Shown: positions 27,604 through 38,196, numbered from the stretch's first letter. The stretch: DNA of 64,000 nt from Marinicella litoralis (GCF_002591915.1 NZ_NIHB01000001.1:721805-785804), one strand, 5' to 3'. Notes: generated by a model from the sequence alone, not told the origin. Made by a program: numbers and translations.

Positions 27604-27632
27604 AAATGGGGATGGCTTAAGTGTTTTTCAAA
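27604..27632 (-). promoter_or_regulatory. Sigma-32 (RpoH) heat-shock promoter of clpB
   Basis: On the minus strand TTTGAAA, a 14-bp spacer and CCCCATTT match the sigma-32 consensus CTTGAAA-N13/14-CCCCATNT with one mismatch. It ends 31 bp before the clpB ATG. Confidence 0.8.
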
Positions 27633-27777
27633 TCAGCAACATAACTACCAGTGGCTTATTTGATTGATATCAAGTTTTCTTACATGCTTTCTTCCTTGGC
27701 AACCACAAGTGGTAGATGTGAAAAAAAAATCCAAGGCCGAAAAACCATGCATTGTGACCAGTTTGAATGCGGTTACA

Positions 27778-29073
27778 TCAAATCTTATCAAATTTTTGTT
27801 GTTCAGCTTTTAGGTTGTTCAAGTCATCCTCATTGTCGAGTTTTTTCTTCGCATCACTTATGATGTTTTGCGCTTGTTTCTTCATCGCCTTTTTATACTG
27901 CTCGTTGGCACATTCTTGTTGCAACAGATAGTCACACATGCGCAATAATTTACTGACAATGATGATGTCGTGAGAACAGTATGCCCTGAATGGTGCGAGG
28001 ATGGTGTAGAGCAACTGATCAAACGGTGTGATGTTGATTTGTACTTTGAGCTTTTGATTTTTTCCAATCAACATGCGGTCTGATTTTTTTATACGCAAAG
28101 CAAGCAGTTCAGTGAGGTAGTCAATACAGGTTAAGGCGGTGCCGGGATCATTGATGCCTGGTGACATGGCTTTGATGGCTATTTCTGTTATCAGTTGAAA
28201 TGCCAGGGCGTAATTTTCACTCATTGACTCGGTGTCATCGATGATGAACTGGTCTAAAAACTTTTCTGCGGTGGTTTCATCTAATTTTTGTTTAGATTTA
28301 AATATCGGAATGCCTTTGAGCAAGAAAGTGCTTTTTCTGGGCAATATTCGGATCACAGTATTCGATTGATCAATCAGTTCCAATAAGTTATTGATTCTCA
28401 TGGTTTGAATGTACCCAGAATGGGCTGAATAATATTCATGCCAATCTGAGGTATCATTCAGTTGCTTGTCTTCTTCAATCAGCGATTTATTTTCTTCGTC
28501 ATAAGTGATTAACAGCTCCAGGCGTTTTTTTGCAGTGGTGAATATCGATTTCAAAATATGGTCAACTTGAATCGACTGCGAAATGGAGTGAATAAAATAT
28601 ATGAAGGCCGCCAAAGAAACGGTGATAAAGATAATGGCTACCAATACCGAAAACCCTGGAAGCTGGTAATTTTTATCGGTGGGCTCAATCGAAATCAGGG
28701 TTATCAGACAATAAAACACGCCAGACAAGTGAATGCCCAGAATGCTTTGGTGTTTTTTGTTTGAGATTAATCCAGGCAGCAGCCTGGGTGAAAAATTACT
28801 GGAAGCTTGATTGAGAATGATCATTACCATGGAAAAGCTGAACACCAAGATTGAAATCAAACCTCCAATCAAACTACTCAAGATAACCCTGGCGGTTGCT
28901 AAGTCATTGATAACCAAAACAGGCAAGGCCTCTTGTAAATAATCTGAAATGCCGTGTTGTTCAGCTGACACCATCAACAAGGCAAAAATCACCCCCCAAA
29001 TTGCAATCAAACTGGGATAAAACGCGATTTTGTTTTCAATTTTCCAGAAGTATTGGATGATTTTATTGAACAT
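27778..29073 (-). CDS. DUF2254 integral membrane protein
   Basis: A 431-residue inner-membrane protein matching DUF2254. Four hydrophobic spans lie in the first 170 residues: one near 15-35, one at 63-90 with the conserved SFSMVMIILNQASSNFSPRL, one near 110-125, and one around 140-165 ending in FIHSISQSIQVDHI. The remainder is cytoplasmic, with AMSPGINDPGTALTCIDYL, the family's conserved block. The function is unknown. An ATG at 29073 is preferred over the TTG two codons upstream. It is a single gene on the minus strand, separated from clpB by the heat-shock promoter region. Confidence 0.88.
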   Translation of the reverse strand: MFNKIIQYFWKIENKIAFYPSLIAIWGVIFALLMVSAEQHGISDYLQEALPVLVINDLATARVILSSLIGGLISILVFSFSMVMIILNQASSNFSPRLLPGLISNKKHQSILGIHLSGVFYCLITLISIEPTDKNYQLPGFSVLVAIIFITVSLAAFIYFIHSISQSIQVDHILKSIFTTAKKRLELLITYDEENKSLIEEDKQLNDTSDWHEYYSAHSGYIQTMRINNLLELIDQSNTVIRILPRKSTFLLKGIPIFKSKQKLDETTAEKFLDQFIIDDTESMSENYALAFQLITEIAIKAMSPGINDPGTALTCIDYLTELLALRIKKSDRMLIGKNQKLKVQINITPFDQLLYTILAPFRAYCSHDIIIVSKLLRMCDYLLQQECANEQYKKAMKKQAQNIISDAKKKLDNEDDLNNLKAEQQKFDKI

Positions 29074-29215
29074 AGCCAAGTGTCAGTTGCAAAATTATTG
29101 AACATTTATTATAGACTGGTGGCAGGAATTTATTCAGTATCATTTTGGTTTGCTTGGAGCCATAAGCTAAGACCCATCTCAATTGAGATGGGTTGTAACC
29201 TTGTTTTACAAGCGA

Positions 29216-31444
29216 TCAGACCAAAGTTAAATTTTTCAACGGTAACCTTCGGTGCCTTACACCATTGGCCGCAAAGATGGCATTACAAAATGCCGGTGCG
29301 AAAGGTGGCAGCCCCGGTTCACCGACACCCGTCGGAACGGCATCACTTTTGATGATGTGGGTGTGGATTTCAGGGATTTGGTTGATGCGTGACATTTGAT
29401 AGCTGTCAAAATTACCTTGTTCAATCGCACCGTCTTTGGCGGTGATTTCACCATAAAAGGCCAGTGATGTACCAAAAATGGCTGAACCTTCCATTTGTGA
29501 TTTAACCCGATCTGGGTTAAGTATTTTTCCTGCATCGACAGCCATGTGAATGTCTTCAATTTTGACTTTGTTGCCATCGGTGGAAACCTTAACGACCACC
29601 GCGATATAACTCAAAAAACTGCGCCAAGCGGCAATGCCCATACCAGTGCCTTCAGGCAACTCTTGGCCCCAACCGGCTTTGTCTGCTGCCACTTGAATCA
29701 CATTTTTTAAGCGGCTGGTTTCTGCTGGGTATTGTTCTGGAGATTCGCCGTAATTGCTGTATTTGAAGTCATCAGCGGCAAAGTCTTCGATTCGGTCGCT
29801 GCCAATCATTTGCAACAAAAAGTCTTTTGGGTCTTGTCCAGCCAAATGGGCCAACTCATCAGCAAATGAAGACGCGGCGAATACATTGTTGATGTTGGTC
29901 ACTGAGCGAACCCAGCCTATGCGCATAAAAGTATCGGTTTCTCCCAGTGCTATTTTGATGTTAGGTACATCAAACATCATGTCGCCTTGACCCAAGTCGG
30001 TACTGCCGGCTAATTTTGCCGCTGGATCAAAGGTGGCACCGATGGGGTGATTGACCATGGCGTGGTACCAGCTGGTGACTTTGTTATCAACATCCAATGA
30101 GCCGCTCAGTTTTTGATAGCTGGGCGAATGGTAATAACCATGTTTGATTTCATCTTCACGGGTCCACAACACTTTAACCGGAAATTTGCTTTCATTGGCC
30201 AGGTAAGCCGCTTCAGCGACATAATCGGGTTTCGATTTGCGACCGAAGCCGCCACCCAAAAGGGTGACATTGATTTCCACATTGGCTGCCTTTTCTTTGG
30301 GGATTTCTAAAGTCGCCATGACGTTGCCTTGAGCCGCTTGTGGGGTTTGGGTACAAGCCCAAACTTCAACCCGATCACCATTGATTCTTGCTGTGGCAGC
30401 GGGTGGTTCCATGGTGGCATGGGCCAAACCAGCCACATGGTATTCAGCTTCAAGGTGTTTGCTGGCATCTTTTTTGGCTGCTTCAACATCGCCTCGATTT
30501 CTGACCACTTCCTTGGGGTTTTCCAATGCCTGGATAAACACTGCTTCGTGGTCTTTGGTGTTGTAACTGGCATTACTGCCATGATCCCATTCAATTTTTA
30601 AGGCTTCACGGCCTTTGATGGCTGCCCAGGTGTTGTCTGCTATGACGGCGATACCGCCGAGCATTTTAAAGGCAGCCGGTGGTGTTAATGCAGGCATTTC
30701 AATCACTTTGACCACACCAGGTACTTTTAGGGTTTCACTGGCATCGAAACTTTTTACTTGACCAAACACCACGGGAGGACGGGCAATCACGGCAGTTTTC
30801 ATGCCTGGAATCTCGATGTCATAACCAAATTTTGCTTGCCCAGTGACCACTTCATGAGCATCCAAGTTTTTCATTCCTGGCTTGCCTATGTATTTTTGTT
30901 CGGCTTCGGTTTTTAGTTTCAATGATTCGCGTGCCGGAACTTCTAGGGTGCTGGCAATTTTCACCAAGTTTTTAAAGTCAATGGTTTGATTTTGGTATAT
31001 GGCTTGGTGATTTTCAATCCGCACTTGGTCAATGGGAACCGCCCACACATTGGCAGCCGCTTGTTGGATTAAGGTGCGCATGATGGCACCGGCTTCTTTA
31101 AGTTTGGTGTAATTTTTTCTGACACTGCGCGAGCCATCGGTGTTTTGACTGCCGTATTTGGCATCGCCGATGGCTTGTTTTACGGTGACGCGTTGCCAAT
31201 CAGCTTCCATCTCGTCAGCCACCAGCAAGGGTAAGGTGCTGAGAATGCCTTGTCCCATTTCACTGCGATGAGAAATGATGGTGACTTGACCGGTTTCATC
31301 CATGGAAACAAAGACATCGGGTGAAAATGACATCGGTTCATGGTTGGCAGCAAAAACAGGTGCGAATTGAACGCCCAATACCAATGTGCCTGAGGCCAAG
31401 CCGGTGCCTTGAAGAAACTTCCTGCGACTGACTTTCTTAATCAT
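29216..31444 (-). CDS. Molybdopterin-binding aldehyde/isoquinoline oxidoreductase large subunit, Tat-exported
   Basis: A 743-residue xanthine-oxidase-family subunit of the isoquinoline 1-oxidoreductase beta (IorB) or periplasmic aldehyde oxidoreductase type. It begins with a twin-arginine signal ([19 protein letters not shown]), so it works in the periplasm after folding with molybdenum cytosine dinucleotide. Motifs include GGGFGRK for cofactor binding and the C-terminal [14 protein letters not shown] with the catalytic Glu. The start at [10 protein letters not shown] overlaps the 2Fe-2S subunit's stop by 4 bp. There is no FAD subunit, so electrons probably leave through a cytochrome not encoded here. 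The substrate cannot be predicted. Confidence 0.9.
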   Translation of the reverse strand: MIKKVSRRKFLQGTGLASGTLVLGVQFAPVFAANHEPMSFSPDVFVSMDETGQVTIISHRSEMGQGILSTLPLLVADEMEADWQRVTVKQAIGDAKYGSQNTDGSRSVRKNYTKLKEAGAIMRTLIQQAAANVWAVPIDQVRIENHQAIYQNQTIDFKNLVKIASTLEVPARESLKLKTEAEQKYIGKPGMKNLDAHEVVTGQAKFGYDIEIPGMKTAVIARPPVVFGQVKSFDASETLKVPGVVKVIEMPALTPPAAFKMLGGIAVIADNTWAAIKGREALKIEWDHGSNASYNTKDHEAVFIQALENPKEVVRNRGDVEAAKKDASKHLEAEYHVAGLAHATMEPPAATARINGDRVEVWACTQTPQAAQGNVMATLEIPKEKAANVEINVTLLGGGFGRKSKPDYVAEAAYLANESKFPVKVLWTREDEIKHGYYHSPSYQKLSGSLDVDNKVTSWYHAMVNHPIGATFDPAAKLAGSTDLGQGDMMFDVPNIKIALGETDTFMRIGWVRSVTNINNVFAASSFADELAHLAGQDPKDFLLQMIGSDRIEDFAADDFKYSNYGESPEQYPAETSRLKNVIQVAADKAGWGQELPEGTGMGIAAWRSFLSYIAVVVKVSTDGNKVKIEDIHMAVDAGKILNPDRVKSQMEGSAIFGTSLAFYGEITAKDGAIEQGNFDSYQMSRINQIPEIHTHIIKSDAVPTGVGEPGLPPFAPAFCNAIFAANGVRHRRLPLKNLTLV

Positions 31445-31917
31445 GAGGTTTCTCCATTGCTGTTGTTGGTGGATTTGGCTGCCAACTTGATGGCTGCACG
31501 AATTCTTGGGTAAGTGCCACAACGACAAATGTTGCCTGCCATTGCATTATTGATGTCGTCATCTGTTGGGCTGGCATTGTTAGCCAACAGGGCTGATGCC
31601 GACATGATTTGACCGGTTTGGCAGTAACCACATTGCGCCACATTCAATGTTTGCCAAGCTTGTTGGACTGGGTGGTCGCCTTTTTCTGACAAACCTTCTA
31701 TGGTGGTAATGGTTTTGTCTTTGGCATAAGACATGGGCGTGATGCATGAACGCATGGCTTGGCCATCAATATGGACGGTACAAGCACCACATATGCCTTT
31801 ACCGCATCCATATTTGCTGCCTGTGAGTTTGGCCACATCGCGCAGAGCCCATAACAATGGCATGTCTTCGCTGACGTCTAAAGTGGTGAGTTGGCCGTTG
31901 ATGTTGAGTTTAATCAT
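31441..31917 (-). CDS. (2Fe-2S) small subunit of the molybdenum hydroxylase
   Basis: A 158-residue iron-sulfur protein with two clusters. The N-terminal plant-ferredoxin fold has CGKGICGAC plus a distal Cys; the C-terminal four-helix part has [10 protein letters not shown] and CRCGTYPRI. This is the CoxS/IorA-type electron-transfer subunit. It lacks its own export signal and should travel folded with the Tat-targeted large subunit. The ATG at 31917 is chosen; the upstream TTG adds nothing like the family. It is first in a two-gene operon. Confidence 0.92.
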   Translation of the reverse strand: MIKLNINGQLTTLDVSEDMPLLWALRDVAKLTGSKYGCGKGICGACTVHIDGQAMRSCITPMSYAKDKTITTIEGLSEKGDHPVQQAWQTLNVAQCGYCQTGQIMSASALLANNASPTDDDINNAMAGNICRCGTYPRIRAAIKLAAKSTNNSNGETS

Positions 31918-32423
31918 TGTAGTGCCCAAAAAGATAATGCAGATAATTATAGCTTAATTTATTGGCATTTCTTTTTCAAAAAACAGCTAAAAGTGCACGA
32001 TTTAATAGAGACATTCAATTTTATTCATAATCGAGTCGGCTAAAGCCAACAACCCAAAATAAAGTTGTAGGATTTTATTGAACTGGGTTGTTGACTTCAG
32101 TCAACCCAAAACTTTCAGTTTGTCATTGCTTTTATGTAACCGTGAGGTTTGGGGTTATAGTCTGGTTTCAGTTTATATTTTTAGGTCTGAATTTTAGAAG
32201 TTTTTTGAATCAGCTCATGACCATAGACCACCACACAAGCCATGATAATCTAGGGTAGCCATTCAGCGTTTTACATATGAATGATAAAGCCACTCAACAA
32301 CGCCAGAATGGGCGGTATTAAAATCAGAACAATTGTCATAAGTATCTTGATGTTTAGTTCAGCCAGATGATTGTACATGACTTTGAACTGCAATCATGTG
32401 TTTAGCTATGAATAACAATATAC

Positions 32424-32689
32424 TGTCATCCTGAGCGAAGCGGAGCGCAGTCGAAGGATCTCCCTCAGCTGATGGGAACATCCTTATTTAAGCCAAGTAT
32501 CCTGAGATTCTCGATTTCGTCCAATTTGAAAGCGTTGAACTTGAAAGAAAAAGGAAAGTCTGATCAATCAAATTAACCCAAACTGGCAAGACTTAGATTT
32601 GGATTTGCAAATGGTGTGGTGAAGTTAATTATAGGTCAGCCCAGTAAAATGAGATCTTTCGACTGCGCTCCGCTTCGCTCAAGATGACA
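32424..32689. repeat. Inverted pair of 39-bp REP-like arms
   Basis: The left arm 32424-32462 (begins TGTCATCCTGAGCGAAGC) and the right arm 32651-32689 are reverse complements with only two mismatches. They enclose 188 bp of non-coding DNA. The arms belong to the same family as the array at 7.7-8.5 kb, but with a different core. Confidence 0.85.
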
Positions 32690-32756
32690 AATGACTGGTG
32701 CACAATTCAATCATTGATTTACTTCAATCTTCACAGCTTAACTGTAGCTGTTGGGC

Positions 32757-32762
32757 TATAAT
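32757..32762 (+). promoter_or_regulatory. Candidate -10 of the GMC oxidoreductase gene
   Basis: A perfect TATAAT lies inside the longest possible reading frame, which argues that translation begins downstream, at the TTG at 32793 or 32772. No good -35 at 16-18 bp. Confidence 0.4.
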
Positions 32763-32792
32763 AACGAACGTTTGAAAGATAAAAATATAAAC

Positions 32793-34373
32793 TTGAAAAA
32801 ATTTGACTATATTGTGGTTGGAGCAGGCTCAGCTGGCTGTGTTTTGGCCAACCGACTGTCTGCTGATGGCAAACACACTGTGTTGTTGGTTGAAGCGGGC
32901 GGCACCGATTGGAATCCCATGATCCATATGCCAGCGGGTTTGGCTAAATTGGTGGGCTTTAAATCGATCAATTGGAATTATGACACTGAACCAGAGCCGC
33001 AGTTGAATAACCGCAAGTTGTATTGGCCACGTGGCAAAGTTTTGGGCGGGTCTTCGTCGATCAATGCCATGTGCTACTGTCGAGGTCACCGCAAGGATTA
33101 TGACCATTGGGAAGCCCAAGGCAATGCAGGCTGGGGCAGTAAAGACGTGTTGCCTTACTTCATGAAAAGTGAAAACAACCAAAGGTTGAAAAATGAATTT
33201 CACAGCCAAGACGGTTTGTTGTCCGTATCAGACCATATATACACCAATCCACTGAGTGACGTATTTCTTGATGCTGCAGCAGAAGCTGGCTACCAACGCA
33301 CCGATGATTTCAATGGCCTGCGTCAAAGGGGTTTTGGTTATTATCAAGTGACCCAAAAAAATGGCCAACGCCACTCCACAGCCGAAGCGTTTCTAAAACC
33401 TGCCAAAGGGCGCAGCAACCTAACAGTGTGGACCAAAACTTTGGCCCAAAAAGTTATTTTAAAAGACAAAAAAGCCACCGGTTTGCTGGTTAAAAAAGGA
33501 GGGCAGCTACAGCAGCTGAAAGCCAATAAAGAAGTGATTTTGTCCAGTGGCGCGATCAACTCACCGCAATTGTTGATGCTATCAGGTATCGGCAACAGCG
33601 AAGAACTGGCACACCATGGCATCCAGTGTCAGCATGAATTACCCGGTGTGGGGAAAAACTTACAGGATCATTTGGATGTGTGTTTGGTTCAGCATTGTAG
33701 CCAGGACATAACTTATGACACCGTCAATGAAGTGCTGTCAGGTTTGAAATACTATTTGTTCAAAAAGGGCCCAGGAACGTCTAACGTTGCTGAAGCTGGT
33801 GGTTTTTGGCAAAGCCCAATGGCCATCGATGATCGACCCGATTTGCAATTTCACTTTGTTCCAGCCATGCTTGATGACCATGGACGCAACCGTTTGAAAG
33901 GCAACGGATATACCTTGCACATGTGTGTGTTAAGGCCTGAAAGCCGTGGCGAAATTAAACTCAAATCAGCCAACCCAGAAGACCCACCACAGATTCAAGC
34001 CAATTACCTTGCGGTCGAACATGATTTGAAAATAATGGTTGAGGGTTTCAAAATTCAACGCAAAATTTTTGCTGCCAAAGCATTTGATGAATTCAGAGAC
34101 GATGAAATATTTCCTGGCAGTGAGGTGCAAACCGACGAGGAAATCATCGATTTTATTCGCAACAAAGCCGAATCGATTTATCACCCAATAGGTACCTGTA
34201 AAATGGGCAGTGATGACATGGCAGTGGTTGACCAAAACCTCAAAGTGCATGGCATTGAAGGTTTGCGTGTGGTGGATGCATCGGCAATGCCCACATTGGT
34301 TTCGGGCAACACCAACGCCCCGACCATCATGATGGCCGAAAAGATCAGCGATGTGATTATTAACCAACGGTAA
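32793..34373 (+). CDS. GMC-family FAD oxidoreductase (choline dehydrogenase-like)
   Basis: A 527-residue flavoprotein. The FAD dinucleotide fold is at the start (FDYIVVGAGSAGCVLANRLS), with the GMC signature WPRGKVLGGSSSINAMCYCRG. The active-site His is in IYHPIGTCKMG and the C-terminal block is GNTNAPTIMMAEK. Enzymes of this group oxidise alcohols, including choline to betaine aldehyde. There is no betB or betI neighbour, so the substrate is open. There is no in-frame ATG. A TTG at 32793 just before the FAD motif is preferred, with TTGs at 32772 and 32751 as alternatives. Confidence 0.85.
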   Translation: MKKFDYIVVGAGSAGCVLANRLSADGKHTVLLVEAGGTDWNPMIHMPAGLAKLVGFKSINWNYDTEPEPQLNNRKLYWPRGKVLGGSSSINAMCYCRGHRKDYDHWEAQGNAGWGSKDVLPYFMKSENNQRLKNEFHSQDGLLSVSDHIYTNPLSDVFLDAAAEAGYQRTDDFNGLRQRGFGYYQVTQKNGQRHSTAEAFLKPAKGRSNLTVWTKTLAQKVILKDKKATGLLVKKGGQLQQLKANKEVILSSGAINSPQLLMLSGIGNSEELAHHGIQCQHELPGVGKNLQDHLDVCLVQHCSQDITYDTVNEVLSGLKYYLFKKGPGTSNVAEAGGFWQSPMAIDDRPDLQFHFVPAMLDDHGRNRLKGNGYTLHMCVLRPESRGEIKLKSANPEDPPQIQANYLAVEHDLKIMVEGFKIQRKIFAAKAFDEFRDDEIFPGSEVQTDEEIIDFIRNKAESIYHPIGTCKMGSDDMAVVDQNLKVHGIEGLRVVDASAMPTLVSGNTNAPTIMMAEKISDVIINQR

Positions 34374-34710
34374 TCAAAATTCGTTACTTCATCAAAACCA
34401 GGGGTCAGTTTTTTTGATCCCCCGTCATTCTGAGCAAAGCAAAAACACAGCCATTTAAATCGATTGGATGGATTGCACTCAGGATGGCACCATTTCATGA
34501 TGAAATCCTGAGGGTTCGTTTTATCATTCCTGCGAAGGCATGAATTTTATCTGTTAAACTGAGGCCATTCAAAGCTTGGGATAATTTTAAACAACAGGTA
34601 TGAAACACCCCTTTAAATACAGTCTTGCCAGTCAATCGCAAACCCATTAATAACTGTATGGAAAGTTATTTAAAAGACAAGATAAAATCGACACAGGTCG
34701 AATCCAGACA
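34374..34710. other. 337-bp non-coding stretch
   Basis: No gene. A hairpin with GGGGTCA/TGATCCCC arms around 34401-34423 may terminate the GMC gene. Degenerate REP-like arms follow (GTCATTCTGAGCAAAGC near 34424 and TGCACTCAGGATGGCA near 34475). The remainder leads into the ABC transporter; no clear promoter seen. Confidence 0.5.
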
Positions 34711-35634
34711 ATGATTCAAATGTTGGTCAAACGGTTGCTTTGGGGAATCCCCGTACTCTGGTTGATCTTGACCTTGACCTTCTTTTTGTTGCGGGCTGCA
34801 CCCGGTGGTCCCTTTGATCAAGAGCGTGAACTGTCGGCTGAAGTTGAACAGTTGATTGCCCAAAAATACCAGTTGGACCAACCGTTGATGACTCAATATG
34901 GCAACTACCTTAAATCTGCTGTGCAAGGCGATTTGGGTCCCTCATTCCAGTATGCAGATTATTCAGTCAATCAACTGATTGCTTTGGGGCTGCCTGTGTC
35001 ATTGAAAATTGGCTTTTATGCTTTGTTGTTAGCCTTGTTTTTCGGCGTGTTGTTGGGTGGTTTTGCCGCCACTTATGCCAATCGCTGGCCAGATTTGGTT
35101 GCCATGATCGTGGCAGTCATTGGTATCAGCACCCCTAATTTTGTGATTGCCCCATTATTGATTCTTGGGTTTTCAGTCCACATGCAGTGGCTGCCAGTGG
35201 GTGGTTGGTCAGGTGGTCAGTGGCCCTATTTGGTGTTACCTGTGGTGACTTTGAGTTTTCCTTTTGTGGCAGCAATTGCCCGTTTGGTGCGCAGTGGTTT
35301 GTTGGAGGTTTTGAGCCAACCATTTATCCAAACCGCCAGAGCCAAAGGCTTGTCTACATACCAAGTGCTGTTTAAGCATGCTTTGCGGCCAGCGATGTTG
35401 CCTGTGGTCAGTTACTTGGGGCCGGCTGCCGTCGGTTTGATGACAGGTTCGGTGGTGATTGAACAAATTTTTGGGATTCCAGGAATGGGTCGCTATTTTG
35501 TACAAGGTGCTTTGAATCGAGACTATACTTTGGTTTTGGGTGTGGTCTTGGTGATTGGTATCATGATGATGTTATTCAATTTGTTGGTTGACATGCTGTA
35601 CCGATGGTTGGATCCAAGGGTGGCGAAAACCTGA
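34711..35634 (+). CDS. Dipeptide/oligopeptide ABC transporter permease (DppB/OppB type)
   Basis: A 307-residue inner-membrane permease with six spans. The N-terminal LVKRLLWGIPVLWLILTLTFFLLRAAPGGPFD and the EAA-loop region ARAKGLSTYQVLFKHALRPA are characteristic. The C-terminal segment IFGIPGMGRYFVQGALNRDYTLVLG is a family hallmark. It forms the membrane channel with the DppC-type gene whose ATG overlaps its stop codon. The peptide or related substrate is not defined, because no binding protein is encoded beside it. Confidence 0.92.
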   Translation: MIQMLVKRLLWGIPVLWLILTLTFFLLRAAPGGPFDQERELSAEVEQLIAQKYQLDQPLMTQYGNYLKSAVQGDLGPSFQYADYSVNQLIALGLPVSLKIGFYALLLALFFGVLLGGFAATYANRWPDLVAMIVAVIGISTPNFVIAPLLILGFSVHMQWLPVGGWSGGQWPYLVLPVVTLSFPFVAAIARLVRSGLLEVLSQPFIQTARAKGLSTYQVLFKHALRPAMLPVVSYLGPAAVGLMTGSVVIEQIFGIPGMGRYFVQGALNRDYTLVLGVVLVIGIMMMLFNLLVDMLYRWLDPRVAKT

Positions 35635-36434
35635 TGAAATTGAAATTGGGTTTGTCATTGCTGTTGATGTTGCTTGTTGTGGTGCTGTTTGGGCCTTGGT
35701 TGACTGGTTTTAATCCAGAGACCATACATTGGGATGACATGGCGGCAGCCCCAGATGGCATTTATTGGTTTGGTACCGATGTGATGGGCCGAGACCTGTA
35801 CATTCGTACCTTGTTGGGCGGACAGGTGTCTTTGATGGTGGGTTTATTGGCCACCTTGGTGAGTGTCTTGATTGGTGTCACCTATGGCATGATTGCGGGC
35901 TTTTTTGGTGGACGGGTCGATGCCATCATGATGCGCACAGTCGATGTGCTGTATGCTTTACCATTTTTGTTTTTGGTGATTTTGTTGCTGGTGTTTTTTG
36001 GACAAAACATGTGGCTGTTGTTCGCTGCGATTGGGTGTTATTTGTGGCTTGATATGGCGCGAATCGTTCGAGGTCAAACATTGGTGTTGAAAGAGCAGGC
36101 ATTTGTTGAATCGGCCTATGCCATTGGACAAAAAGATGCTTACATTTTGCTCAAGCACATATTGCCCAATTTGATTGGTGTGGTGGTGGTCTATGCCACA
36201 TTGACCATACCTCAAGTGATCATGATTGAATCTTTTTTGAGTTTCTTGGGTTTGGGTATTCAGGAACCGATGACATCATGGGGCGCTTTGGTCAATGAAG
36301 GAGCCAGTTATATGGAAATGGCACCGTGGTCATTGTTATTTCCCGCTTTATTTTTATCATTGACACTGGTAGGATTCAACTTGGTGGGGGATGGTCTCAG
36401 AGATCGTTGGGATCCTTCAATGAAAAACCAATGA
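35634..36434 (+). CDS. Dipeptide/oligopeptide ABC transporter permease (DppC/OppC type)
   Basis: A 266-residue second permease. The first span LGLSLLLMLLVVVLFGPWL is followed by GTDVMGRDLYIRTLLGGQVSLMVG, the conserved OppC entry segment. The EAA-loop is ESAYAIGQKDAYILLKHILPN and the end is SFLSFLGLGIQEPMTSWGALV. The ATG at 35634 overlaps the previous stop (TGATG), so translation is coupled. Slightly shorter than typical DppC (about 300) because the N-terminal arm is short. Confidence 0.92.
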   Translation: MKLKLGLSLLLMLLVVVLFGPWLTGFNPETIHWDDMAAAPDGIYWFGTDVMGRDLYIRTLLGGQVSLMVGLLATLVSVLIGVTYGMIAGFFGGRVDAIMMRTVDVLYALPFLFLVILLLVFFGQNMWLLFAAIGCYLWLDMARIVRGQTLVLKEQAFVESAYAIGQKDAYILLKHILPNLIGVVVVYATLTIPQVIMIESFLSFLGLGIQEPMTSWGALVNEGASYMEMAPWSLLFPALFLSLTLVGFNLVGDGLRDRWDPSMKNQ

Positions 36435-36483
36435 TTGCAGCCATTAAATATTTCCAATGAGAGAAATACCGAGAACACCCGAG

Positions 36484-38196
36484 ATGAATAACAATCAACT
36501 ATTGAGCATCGAACATTTATCGATTGAATTCAACACCCATGAAGGTGTGGTTCGTGCTGTGGATGATTTGAGTTTTGCCATCAAGGCAGGACAAACCATT
36601 GGTTTGGTCGGTGAAAGCGGTTCGGGCAAATCAGTCACCGCTTTGTCTGTCTTGGGATTGATACCACAACCGCCAGGTAACATCACATCAGGCGCTATCA
36701 ACTATTTGGGCGACGACCTGCTTAAAATGCCTGAAAAACAATTGAGGCAGATTCGAGGCAATGACATTTCGATGGTGTTCCAAGAGCCGATGACCTCATT
36801 GAATCCAGTCTTTCGTGTCGGTTATCAAATCTCAGAAGTGTTGCGGCTGCACAAAAACCTCAGTAAAAAACAAGCCTGGCAAAAGACAGTGGAACTGATG
36901 GATTGGGTGGGTATACCTGAACCACACCGCCGAGCCAGGTCTTACCCCCATGAATTATCAGGGGGACAAAAACAACGTGTCATGATCGCCATGGCAATCG
37001 CCTGTGAACCTAAATTGTTGATTTGTGATGAGCCGACCACGGCCTTGGATGTCACCATTCAACAACAGGTGCTGGAATTATTACAACAACTGCAAAAGGA
37101 TTTGTCCATGAGCATGTTGTTCATTACCCATGATTTGGGAGTGATAGCTGATTTGGCTGATGAAGTGGTGGTGATGTACCGCAGCAAAAAAGTGGAACAA
37201 GCAATCACGGCTAAAATTTTTACCGAAGCCCATCATCCGTATAGCAAGGGTTTGTTGGCATGTCGTCCTAAATTGCACGATAACCCCCAAAGGTTGTTAA
37301 CGGTCAGTGATTTTATGAATGCTGCAGGCGAGGAACTGACACCTACCTTGGCACAACAACAGCCGCAAATCAAAGCAGATAAAAACCACCATGAGGTGTT
37401 GTTACGAGTGAATGAATTAAAAACCCATTTTCCCATCAAAGGTGGTTTTTTTGGCCGAGTTCAATCACATGTCAAAGCGGTTGATGGTGTCAGCTTTACA
37501 GTGAAGAAAGGTGAAACACTTGGCTTGGTGGGCGAATCCGGTTGTGGCAAGACCACCTTGGGACGAACCTTGTTGAAATTACAGCGAGCCACCAGTGGTA
37601 GCGTCCATTATGATGGGATAGATGTGTTCGCACAAAGCCCAAAAGACATGCGCCGTTTGCGTTCCCGCATGCAGATTATTTTTCAGGATCCTTTTGCTTC
37701 ATTGAACCCCCGAATGACCATTGGTCAAGCCATCATGGAGCCCTTGAACATCCACCGACCAGAGGACAGCAAAGTCTTGCGTTGGGAGCGGGTGGCTGAA
37801 CTGATCAAACAAGTCGATTTGAATCCCGATCAACTGAACCGTTTCCCTCATGAGTTTTCTGGTGGTCAAAGACAGCGCATCTCAATTGCCCGAGCCCTGG
37901 CCGTTGATCCAGAATTCATCGTTTGTGATGAATCAGTGTCTGCCTTGGATGTCTCAGTACAAGCACAAGTGCTGAACTTGTTGTTAGACCTTCAGGCCCA
38001 ACGTGATTTAACCTACATCTTTATCTCTCATGACCTATCGGTAGTGAACTTCATTGCTGATCGCGTTGGGGTGATGAACCAAGGCAAGATAGTCGAGCTG
38101 AACACCGCCGAAGAAATCTACCGCAATCCACAGAATCCCTACACCCAGAAGCTGCTGGATGCGATTCCGAAGGGTGTGCCTAGAGCAACTAAATAA
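36484..38196 (+). CDS. Fused double ATPase of the dipeptide ABC transporter (DppD-DppF type)
   Basis: A 570-residue protein with two complete ABC domains. The first has Walker A GESGSGKS, signature LSGGQKQRV and Walker [13 protein letters not shown]. The second, from about 320, has [19 protein letters not shown] and [12 protein letters not shown]. It therefore replaces separate DppD and DppF subunits. In the second Walker B the usual Pro after DE is Ser, while the catalytic Glu is kept. An ATG at 36457 would add nine residues; 36484 lies closer to the family start. It completes the importer with the two permeases 50 bp upstream. Confidence 0.92.
   Translation: MNNNQLLSIEHLSIEFNTHEGVVRAVDDLSFAIKAGQTIGLVGESGSGKSVTALSVLGLIPQPPGNITSGAINYLGDDLLKMPEKQLRQIRGNDISMVFQEPMTSLNPVFRVGYQISEVLRLHKNLSKKQAWQKTVELMDWVGIPEPHRRARSYPHELSGGQKQRVMIAMAIACEPKLLICDEPTTALDVTIQQQVLELLQQLQKDLSMSMLFITHDLGVIADLADEVVVMYRSKKVEQAITAKIFTEAHHPYSKGLLACRPKLHDNPQRLLTVSDFMNAAGEELTPTLAQQQPQIKADKNHHEVLLRVNELKTHFPIKGGFFGRVQSHVKAVDGVSFTVKKGETLGLVGESGCGKTTLGRTLLKLQRATSGSVHYDGIDVFAQSPKDMRRLRSRMQIIFQDPFASLNPRMTIGQAIMEPLNIHRPEDSKVLRWERVAELIKQVDLNPDQLNRFPHEFSGGQRQRISIARALAVDPEFIVCDESVSALDVSVQAQVLNLLLDLQAQRDLTYIFISHDLSVVNFIADRVGVMNQGKIVELNTAEEIYRNPQNPYTQKLLDAIPKGVPRATK

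Larger units (their letters stand above)
31918..32792. other. 875-bp non-coding stretch with a REP-like inverted pair
   Basis: No convincing gene. On the minus strand a TATAAT (31946-31951) lies 28 bp before the 2Fe-2S subunit start and may be its -10. A hairpin around GTTGACTTCAGTCAAC occurs near 32090, and an inverted 39-bp arm pair lies at 32424 and 32651. A TATAAT at 32757 faces the GMC oxidoreductase. The rest shows nothing recognisable. Confidence 0.6.

Noticed and set aside
31958-32750. Small protein genes in the gap before the GMC oxidoreductase
   Set aside because: No open reading frame with a ribosome site or convincing composition; the region is mostly repeats and AT-rich DNA.
36457-36483. 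Earlier start of the fused ABC ATPase
   Set aside because: It adds only nine residues that do not match the family; no ribosome site before it.
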